From: Pyrus communis
Taxonomy: Eukaryota > Streptophyta > Magnoliopsida > Rosales > Rosaceae
Length of the DNA stretch: 64,000 nt
Direction: 5' to 3'
Assembly (NCBI RefSeq): GCF_963583255.1
Contig: NC_084815.1
Location: 13,935,724 to 13,999,723, forward strand
This document shows, piece after piece, positions 55,938 to 64,000 of this stretch. A program made the position numbers and the translations under genes. The notes under the pieces are model-generated. The model saw only the letters and a program-made list of their open reading frames with translations. It did no database searches and was not told the origin of the DNA. Numbering within the stretch: the stretch's first letter is position 1; the number at the start of each line of letters is the position of its first letter.

Positions 55938-56541
55938 ACTAGAGCGTATATCATTATTACACCTAGTCATGTTCATGTCAGAATATCTCTGCATTAACTT
56001 GTGTGTCAGCATATGTTGATGAGCACTTGATATGATATGTTTGCTTATGCGAAATTATGTGATTACGGACGTCATGTGTTTACTTACAAAAGTTTGTGAC
56101 GTATTGCATTCTTGAGATATTGGTGGCTATGGTAAGTACTTTCATAATATATATATATATATATATATATAGTATGTAATATTTGGAAACTATACTTGTT
56201 TTACGACCAGGGGTTATACGTTTTCAAAAAGGCTTTTACAAAGTTCTATTTTTAGGCCCACTCACCCTTGTTTTTTGCCCCTCTAGGTTTTAGTAGCAGG
56301 GCTTGCGTGTCGACGAGGATTCTTGGCAAATCTTGGTATAGGTGATTATTTTCGATGGTATAATTCTTATCCTACTCTACTGTACTTTACTTATGCTCTG
56401 ACATCATGTGTGAAATGGGTTCATTCCCGCTCACTAGCACACTCTTATATTTAGGCACTTTTGGGTTTAAATCTATTGACATTTTTCCACATCACTACAC
56501 TTTAGGACTTCGTCACCTTCTTGGTGTCCGCCAGCACAGCT

Positions 56542-57794
56542 TGATAAGCTCATATTTATATAAATTTTACATCAAATTCACTTGTCTTTTCTTAGTTAGT
56601 TCCTTATATTTTTGAGCTATTTACTTTGTTTTTGTGTTTTGTAGGATTTTTCAAGCAAAGAACAGAAAAATAGCACAAGTGGGATTTTAAGTAACAAATT
56701 CGTCAAAACTGCCTGTGCACGTCAGCTTACTTTGGAAGCAAGTTGCGGACAGCTCAGAATGAATTAGAGGATGAGCCTTATATGCTTGGAAATCTTGGCA
56801 TTCTCTTCTTTCGATTTTATCTTCTTAAACTCATGTCTTTCTTTTGGATTAATTTGAGAATTATGTGTAACTAATTTTTAGTAGTTAGGGGCTGTTTTGA
56901 AGCCCCGAATATGATTGCAAGTTTGTTATGACATTTCATTTGAATTACTTTTATGAATGGATGAAAATTGGTTCACTACTTGTCTCGTTGATGAATTCTT
57001 TATGTGTTTTCTACGGATGCATACTTAGTAAGCATATCTAGGATTCTAATGCTATGAATATGTGTGTGCCTTCCCTCGTCGAATAAGGACCTACATATGT
57101 TCTAGAGTAGTACTTGTTAATTGCGATTAACAGGTGAATCAATTTCTAGGATAAGTAAGACAACACTAGTACTTACGATGCCTTGTGATGACTCAAACTC
57201 TTTTCGTTCTTGATGATTTCTACTTGTTAAATCTATGAACACACCATTCTACATTGCATGTTAGGGACTAAGTTAAGTTGAAATCGCCATTCTCTTAACA
57301 TACTACATAAGAAAGAGTAATAGGTTGAATTTTAACATTAAGCCAACTTGAGCATCTTCATCTGAAAATGAAAGGAATTTGAATGAAACATAACATGTTT
57401 ACATGATTATTTGGTGGTGGATAGCAATTCCCCTAACTCGTTTTTCTTAATTTGCGAACTACTTAAAATCTGTTTTTGTTCGATTTAATTTAAATAGCAA
57501 ATAAACTCCAAAAATTCCAAAAATTTGTGTGAGTGTAGCTCTATGTGCCTAGTATCTGCATATAACATTTCGTAGACTTTAGATAAGTGTAAGTCGGTCT
57601 AATAATTATTTTTCGGTGGCTGGTCAATAGGGATAACAGCCCAGTTTTTGTGACATTTTAAGTAGTTAGATAAAACAATCTTCTGCGGGAAAGACCCTTA
57701 TTTTCATATGCTACAATTGACAAATCTTATTGTTAATAAGGAAAATTAATAGGACATTTGTGTGCTACTTTGTGGTGTGCTTTTAATCATATCA
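56542..57794 (+). mobile_element. Solo LTR of an Athila/TAT-like gypsy element
   Basis: 1,253 bp, TGATAAGCTC to AATCATATCA, with CAGCT at 56537-56541 and 57795-57799. It interrupts the 3' part of the Tekay-like LTR, whose GTGTCCGCCAGCA and AGTCCAGGTGGACATTC halves lie on either side. TGAT/ATCA ends match the LTRs at 17196 and 39502, but the sequence otherwise differs. No ORF. Confidence 0.88.
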
Positions 57795-58334
57795 CAGCTC
57801 GACTCGAAGTCCAGGTGGACATTCTGGGTCGTGGTGTGTCACCATCCATATACTGACCTGATGGTCAGACCATGAAAGATTGACTCTCAGATGGTTGGTA
57901 AGGCAGCCGGTGCAGAGTGACTTTTGCAGAACGAAGTCCTAACGTCGACGGTGACAAAGACAATGGCATGCAAACGTAGATGGGAGAGATGATAAGAGAG
58001 ATGATGGTAGACGATAGGAACAACGGCAAAGAACTTGAAAAGGTCGGCGATGGCAAAGAACTCAAAAGGTTAGCGATGACGAGAGAGAAATTCGCAGCGA
58101 TGAAGATCAAAGAAGTGAAGAGTCTTCGATATTTTGGGAATTCAGCGCAAGCCACGAGCAACTTTTTGATTAATTTAAAAAATAAAAAAATAAAAACCAA
58201 ACCGCCTCTCCCGCCTAGGCGCCACCTAGAGCCCAGCCAAAATTTTGAAATGATTTGGACAAAATCGCAGCGGGTCACAAACGCCCAGTGCCTAGGCGGC
58301 CGCCTAGGCCGCTTTTTAGAAAATTCCTTTTAGA

Positions 58335-59840
58335 CGCTTCCTTTGATTAATTAAACCTAGATTAACTAATTTGTCATTTGGCGGATGTGTGTCGATGGAA
58401 TCCTTGAACTTCTAAAGTGAAGACTTTGGAGATATGCATGTTTTAAACTAATATGAAGATGTAGCAACAAATATTTGCTTCGTTGACCATTGTAGGATCA
58501 ATCTATTTCCATATGTAATTACAAATTTCTTTTTGTAAGCAATCTGTATGCATGCTAGATAGAGATTCAAATTTTGCTTGACCAATAAGACCATGACTTT
58601 TGTGACTTCTATAGGTCATTAACAGTTTCATTTTAGTATTGTACATAATTATTGCTTTACCCTTTTAGGGCATACTTCAAGAAATTTGAACTTTTTAGGG
58701 ATTTTCTACACTCATGACACATTCTCCTTTGAAATTTATACAGAGCAATTTGCTTCTATATATACTTAAGGGAATTACTTATAGAGATAATGCTTCAAGC
58801 ATTTCATAAACCTTCGTATAATATATAATTCTCCATTTAAATAAACAAGTTTCACAATGGGAAATCATGATTACAGGAGTGCATTATAATTTCGGGTTTC
58901 AACTAGGAACCTCACATCATATCATGTGAGTGTACTTCATTGTATTACAAATGCCCATAAGTAACCTTCTGGGTTTAACATCATTTGGCGATATGTAATA
59001 TAGGTCCATTTTTCCACGTTCTTACTAAATTATAATAGAATTGCCTCTTTCCATTTTGGCAAATAATTTTTGTTTTCGTCGATGGACAAAGAACTTGGCT
59101 CAATATCAACACAGCTGATTGATGAATCTAATAGCTACTGTAAAAATCAAAATTAACATTTGTTATCATCAATTCGTGATCCCATAATTCTCATGTGCAT
59201 GTGCATGCATAGTTTATAAGCATTTCATTACTTTGGATATCCTTGGCTCTTCAAGAGCTTTACATTGTCTCTTTTAAGACAATTATCACTTATTAAATGA
59301 ATTGTTTGGAGAATTTGGATCATAACCTCCTCTAGAGTGTTATAGAGCTTGGATTTTTAACCTCTATTTTCGGGTGTTGAATCATTGAAGCCTATACTTC
59401 TATCATGTTTAGGCATGAGATATGTTAAAAGTACCATGTCCATAGATTGTTCTTTTAGGACTTGAATCACAATAGTTTAGTAATGCCAAGTCCATGTATT
59501 GTCTTGTTGAGACTTCAACCCATGTGACATCTTTGTAACTTGTAATTAATTAGTTATTTTCAAAATTTGTGTACCTTTCTATTACATCATTTGATTGATA
59601 CAAACTAATAAGATAGAATAATAGTTGAAGTCATTCTTATCCTTTGCCTGCTGTATACTCAGGCAAAGTTTGGTGGCATTGTGAGTAAGATTCCCATCAT
59701 TGAACTTTGGTCTTCCATTCACTTAGTCAGCCACTTATTTTCTCCCTTTAAACTCCATTGTGTTCATCGTTGATCCGTCTACTGTAGCCTTCTACACAAC
59801 ATAAGTAGTGCACAATCTTTGCCTTCGAATGGTCCTTCAA
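58335..59840. other. Non-coding stretch, possibly repeat-derived
   Basis: No gene or element end recognised. Sequence of the type CTTTTAAGACAATTATC and AGGACTTGAATC recurs with variation at 59270-59520, and the composition is like the repeat at 59841-63540, so it may be an upstream part of that repeat. Confidence 0.35.
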
Positions 59841-60128
59841 AGCATCACTTTTCGATGACTTGTCCATTTTGGCAGCTTCAGTGTAAAGAGCCAACATCAT
59901 ATCAACTATTTTGAGGTGTTGGTGACTTCAATTCTCGCACCAACAACAATTGAAAATGAATACTCGAGAGCAATGTAAGGTAAGAAATCAAGCAAGGTTT
60001 CAGGCAATAAGTTCTAAACTGGGAGTTTGATTTTAGGTTCCGACTGATTGCTCAATATTCCTTGTCTTGCTGGCAAGAGCAAGGTTAAAGGAAAAGACAA
60101 GGAAAAAAAAAAACAAGATATGAGATAC

Positions 60129-61819
60129 TAGACCTGGCATTCGTGTTGTGTTTTCCATGTTCGTGTCATTTTCGTGTCATATCCGATATCTTAACGGGTC
60201 GTGTCGTGTAACACCCTTTAAAGAAATGGGTAAAATGACCCAACCAGAAATCAACCCGATAATATTAACAGGTAATATGACCCGACTTGTAATCCGTTAA
60301 GGAAAATATATTTTAAACCAATAAATAATCAAATGGAAAACATAATATTAAATAAGTATATGCATACCATATTGTCACATCCAAAACATAAAAACGCAAT
60401 TTTCTTTTAAGTATATTTTCGCTTACCTAAATTGATCAAATGGTCAAATTAGAAAATATTGGAATAGAGAAGGGGTTTTTTCATCCAAAAAAGTTCTAAT
60501 AATATAAGCGAAATAGAATCTAATGGTATAGATTTACTTTCATTTATCTTATGGCTGTTATTTAAGTATTGTCATTAATAGTTTTTTAATTAATGTAGAA
60601 GTAAAAAATATAGAAAAAAAATGTATAAATGCTTGTAATGACTTTTACAACTTTCATGAAGAGCTTAACTTCGAAATTCGCCACTATAATCATATAAATC
60701 ATAGATCAAAATTTAACCATTGATTGTTGTTTACATTTACGCTTCATTGTTCTCATCAAATTTTGTTTTTTTCTTTTCTTTTCAGATTTTCTTTTTTGAA
60801 AACATGATCTATTAGATGATGCAGGAAGATGAACTGTTTGAATTGTTGATTTATATTCAGAGTTTTACAGTTAGTGAAAATATTGCTTGATGTTTGTAAA
60901 GTTTCTACAAACTATATGACATTGACTCATATTTCAGTTAACCATAAATATCGAAACGTGATATCAAATATTTGAACTGTTCATCTTCTTACGTCCACCA
61001 AATGATCATGTTTTCAAAAAAGAAAATTTTAAAAATGAAATTCAGTAAGAAGAATAAAGCGTAAATGACAGTCAATGGTTAAATATAAATTTAAGGTTTA
61101 TAGATTATTTTTTTGAATTTCGAAGCTGACCCCTTCATGAAAGTTGTAAAGCTTGTAACTATGAGTGATTGTCTATTTTTTTTTTTTTTTTTTTTTTACA
61201 TTTTTTACACTTCTACAATAATTATTATTAATTTTGCCCTCAAATAAAAAACATTATTCAGGAGGGTTTGGAGGATGTTAAAAATTTAAACGATAATGTA
61301 AGTGTAACCATTATCTACTCGTGATGAATCACGAGTGTTTATATATTCTTTCACATTTTCATACTTGTATGTATGTCTTCTTAGTTCTTGCCTATACAAA
61401 TACTATACTAGTTTATTTTAATTTTGGACAACAACATGTTAAGTAAAATTTATCCTAGTAATGATAATAAGGAACTCTCATAATAAAAATAAATAATGAC
61501 TAAATTTTTTTTTTTTTTTTTTATAATTTATATAGATTAATAATACAAAACTATATATTGAATATAGAATATATTGTATCTATTAATATGGCTATTGTGT
61601 TTTATAATAAATCTTTTAGTAATTAAACTTTAGAATTATCAAAATAATTTTTTTCTTAACGGGTCGAAATGGGTTATCCACGTGTTACCCGCATGTATAC
61701 CCGTTATTAACGGGTCACCCGATAATGACCTGATAAGTTATCGTGTTGACTCGAAACCCGTTATTTTCTTGTCGTTTTCGTGTCATGTCACCGTGTCGTG
61801 TCAGAAACTGCCGAGTCTA
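60129..61819. mobile_element. Non-autonomous hAT element, 1.7 kb
   Basis: The left end is TAGACCTGGCATTCGTG; the complement of the right end is TAGACTCGGCAGTTTC. TGAGATAC lies at 60121-60128 and 61820-61827, an 8-bp duplication. The ends carry repeated GGGTCGTGTCGTG and CGGGTCACCCG-type motifs. The paralogous repeat at 44331-44338 has a single TGAGATAC, the unoccupied site. The interior is AT-rich with no transposase. Confidence 0.9.
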
Positions 61820-62330
61820 TGAGATACTTTTACTCTCGACCCTGATGATATGATATACTTTTGCTCTTGAAGAAAAACAATAGAAGAATTTGATGCTGAT
61901 GTAAAACATCTAAATCAAAAAAGTTTTCTTATTGAAGTAATGAGTTGGCCATTTTAACGGACTTGGTCAAAGAAGTGTTCCCAGATGGGATGAAGACTAG
62001 GTATTTTGAGAGGCTTGGTTGAAGATGCATTCTTGGCAAGGAAGAAGAGTTAGAAATTTTTGCAGGTTTGCCTTGCATGGAAAACATAGGTCAACATATA
62101 TAAGAATTTCATAATAGATAGAGGTGTTGTTGGGACTTTGTCATCCACGCTTGTCGGTAACAGTGATGTAATTCACGCGTTTAAACTTTGTCAGAGATAT
62201 TTTGATAGAGTTGTTCTTGATATCTGAAAAGCTGAGATTGGGTTTGATAATGCCAACGAACTTTATCCACGAAAAACCAGGCTTTTGAAATTCAGAGAGG
62301 GGTGTCCCTTCGATTTTTAAACAAGTGGTC

Positions 62331-62700
62331 GTGTTGCTAAGAACCTCTTCACTCCCAAAGATGAAAAAAATACTTTAAAAAAGATCTGATGAATTGGTTG
62401 TTCAAGACTCTTTGGCTTTTGGTGTTAATGTATCCAACTTGGGGCAATGTCTACTTGCTCGAACTCACCAAGTTGAATCATCAATAGCCGAGGTGGCAAA
62501 CCTTAAACAAGAGATTAGAGGACTCAATCATGAGAATAGAGAGTTGTACAAACTTGTAAATAACTACTCGATCAAAATGAAAAGAATGCTCGACTAGCTG
62601 CAAGAATCCAAAAGTCGAATTCAAAGTAACCACCAAAAGTCTGTGGTTCTATTATAAAAGCCCCTGGTGCCTCCTCCTTCTAGAATTTTACCAAGTATTG
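62331..62700 (+). pseudogene. Broken paralogue of the coiled-coil ORF
   Basis: The frame VAKNLFTPKDEKNT runs into a stop at about 62388. In another frame DELVVQDSLAFGVN continues through VSNLGQCLLARTHQVESS and LKQEIRGLNHENRELYKLVN to a stop at 62597 (AAAAGAATGCTCGACTAG). Blocks align one to one with residues 50-145 of the intact protein at 45101-45706. The N-terminal 50 residues and the original start are not recognisable. It is a pseudogene by one frameshift and at least two early stops. Confidence 0.65.
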
Positions 62701-63189
62701 AGGCTTCACATGATCAATCTCTGTGAAAGCCCCTCATTTTTTTTTATTTTTGTAGTTGTAACTCATGTTTATGCACGTGTGTGTATATAAAAGTTCCATC
62801 TCTTTTGGTTTTATACATGCATGAAACTTTTGGTTCAACTTGTTGGATATAGGGAACTATGAAAACTTTTGGTTCCACTAATATGAGCCAATGAGCTTTT
62901 AAGCAAAGATATTTCCTAATATCATATGCTTCCACATGAATTCTCGGGCGTCATGATTTCATGAAAGTATTTCTCGCCAAAGATATCGATGGTAACCAAA
63001 TTGAGTTTTGCTGAGTTCACAATTTTCTTATTCCCAAAAAGGAACAAAATGAGGTATGACAAAACTTGTGATAATTAATTTCATTCCATATAAACATATG
63101 TCCACTCAAATTGTCAAAACTTCAAGTTCTTAACATTATTCATATGTTGAACTTCAAATCAAAACATTATACATATGTACTCGAATTTT

Positions 63190-63525
63190 ATTCTTGATAT
63201 CCAAATTATTAGAACCTTTAGGTACATATTTTTGAAATTCATGCCCATACTCATGGATTAAAGAACTTATGGTCCTCATTTACATGGATTAAGGAACTTA
63301 TGGCCCTTATCTATTAGTATGTGGACTGAGGCACTTATGGCCATCTCTTTAATTTAGTTGAGGAAACGATGCTCTCTTAATTGATTAAAAAATTTTAGGT
63401 TTTAATTTTAATCAAGGAACTTTGGGTTCGATCTTTTTACATGATGGAACTTCAGGTTCAATCATTTTATATAATGAGGATCAAGGAACTTTATGTTCTA
63501 ATTTGATCAAGGTATTTCAGGTCGT
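63190..63525. repeat. Degenerate short repeats (GGAACTT family)
   Basis: Phrases such as AAGGAACTTATGGCCC and AAGGAACTTTGGGTTC recur about every 30-50 bp with variation. Non-coding; it forms the distal part of the coiled-coil repeat. Confidence 0.55.
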
Positions 63526-63540
63526 GGTATATACTCATCA

Positions 63541-64000
63541 TAACAAAATGTAGTACAATAAATAAATTAAAAGAGAGAGCAGTAGTTCCTACTAGTATAA
63601 ATAAAGTGATTTTAAATAAGTAAAGATTGTGACAAGGGTTTTAGTTTAGCACCATTCACATAAATATCAAAACTTAGAGATAATGATTGTTATTATAAGA
63701 AGGGCAATAGTCCCATGCCATTCGTCGCACCAATCACATTAATAACCAAAATAATAATAACAAAAAAGAAAAAGCAAATATTAACTTACTATACTCCCTT
63801 TCTCCTTTCTAACAGTGGTCATGTATCAAGGGTAGTGCTTTAGAATTTTGGGCAGATCAAACCGTTGAATCTGATCCAAATTATGGTATGGTATGGATAA
63901 CAGGGTAATACACAACTTCAATCAAGAAAGCATTTGCATCCGAGGTTAGGAATTTAGAGTTTAAAAGCCATTAACATGGCTGTCAGTTTTTCTACGGATT
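63541..64000. other. Non-coding end of window
   Basis: No gene or element boundary seen. Contains TATGGATAACAGGGTAAT at 63892-63909 (see findings). Confidence 0.5.

Larger units (their letters stand above)
48233..57841 (+). mobile_element. Tekay/Del-like gypsy element or LTR cluster, rearranged
   Basis: The left end TGTGACAACCCATCC at 48233 and the right end GTCGTGGTGTGTCA at 57841 are LTR ends of the Tekay type. CCATC flanks both (48228-48232 and 57842-57846). The 5' LTR part is 48233 to about 49442. The 3' LTR part is about 55946-56541 plus 57795-57841, interrupted by a solo LTR. Between them lies material of a second, minus-oriented copy (LTR 50165-51752, then polypurine tract and integrase remnants). 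The simplest reading is a plus-oriented solo LTR into which a related element inserted in the opposite direction, later decaying; the inner boundaries are not proven. Confidence 0.7.
37323..58326 (-). mobile_element. hAT DNA transposon enlarged by nested insertions
   Basis: The left end is CAAGGTTCTAAAAAATAC with subterminal TAGGCGCTAG and CACCTAGGCGG. The right end, reverse-complemented, reads GAATTTTCTAAAAAGCGG with CTAGGCGGCC. The 8-bp direct repeat CTTTTAGA lies exactly outside both ends (37315-37322 and 58327-58334), the duplication size of hAT elements. The transposase gene (37762-47197, minus) lies between them. About 17 kb of the 21 kb consists of later insertions (39502-46579, 47254-47401, 48233-57841), each with its own target duplication. 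The remaining hAT sequence totals about 4.2 kb, a normal size for an autonomous element. The outermost terminal bases are imperfectly matched, so the pairing rests mainly on the duplication and subterminal motifs. Confidence 0.75.
59841..63540 (+). repeat. Dispersed repeat with coiled-coil ORF, copy 2 (interrupted)
   Basis: Paralogue of 44040-45790 (see there for shared blocks), split by the hAT element at 60129-61819. It extends further right than copy 1, through a region of AAGGAACTT-type repeats to about 63540. The coding part is broken. Confidence 0.6.

Noticed and set aside
57865..58333. Overlapping 137- and 117-codon frames
   Set aside because: They span the subterminal region of the hAT right end, with no homology I recognise on either strand.

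Overview
This is plant nuclear DNA: AT-rich, intron-containing and packed with nested transposable elements. The mix (CACTA, hAT and Mutator-like DNA elements; Copia, Athila/TAT-like and Tekay/Del-like LTR elements; a LINE remnant) fits a eudicot. The repeat types remind me of Rosaceae such as apple or pear, but that is an impression that no sequence search supports. I found no rRNA, tRNA or CRISPR array.

Two genes look like host genes and both can be spliced by eye into intact remorins. One is on the minus strand (6540-9706, five exons, 145 aa). The other is on the plus strand (34063-35768, five exons, 210 aa). Their intron phases are the same and their fourth exons have the same length. Remorins are plant-specific proteins of the inner face of the plasma membrane and its nanodomains.

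Layout. 1-5537: a minus-strand Tekay-like LTR split by a 3.3 kb CACTA element (716-4009, TSD TAA). 5538-10242: remorin gene 2 and its flanks. 10248-21100: a minus-strand Copia element (TSD AGACC) split by a 5'-truncated Athila-like gypsy element (13371-19065). 21236-22330: Copia and LINE scraps plus a MITE. 23036-26170: an element with long inverted ends, split by a 2.38 kb solo LTR (23158-25536, TSD TATAT). 26660-32841: a Copia remnant split by a second, RT-deleted Copia element (27944-32048). 33833-35768: remorin gene 1. 37323-58326: one hAT element (8-bp TSD CTTTTAGA) swollen to 21 kb by insertions. These are a gypsy element inside its transposase gene (39502-46579, TSD ATCAA), a 9-bp-TSD MITE (47254-47401) and a Tekay-like element (48233-57841, TSD CCATC), which itself holds a hAT MITE and a solo LTR. 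59841-63540: a repeat carrying a coiled-coil ORF, split by a 1.7 kb hAT element (60129-61819). A paralogue of this repeat at 44040-45790 preserves the empty site.

The transposon genes are nearly all broken by stops, frameshifts or internal deletions. The exceptions are the two remorin genes and a 201-codon coiled-coil ORF (45101-45706) of unknown function inside the repeat. All boundaries come from terminal motifs and target-site duplications read by eye. Where no duplication is quoted, the edges are approximate.
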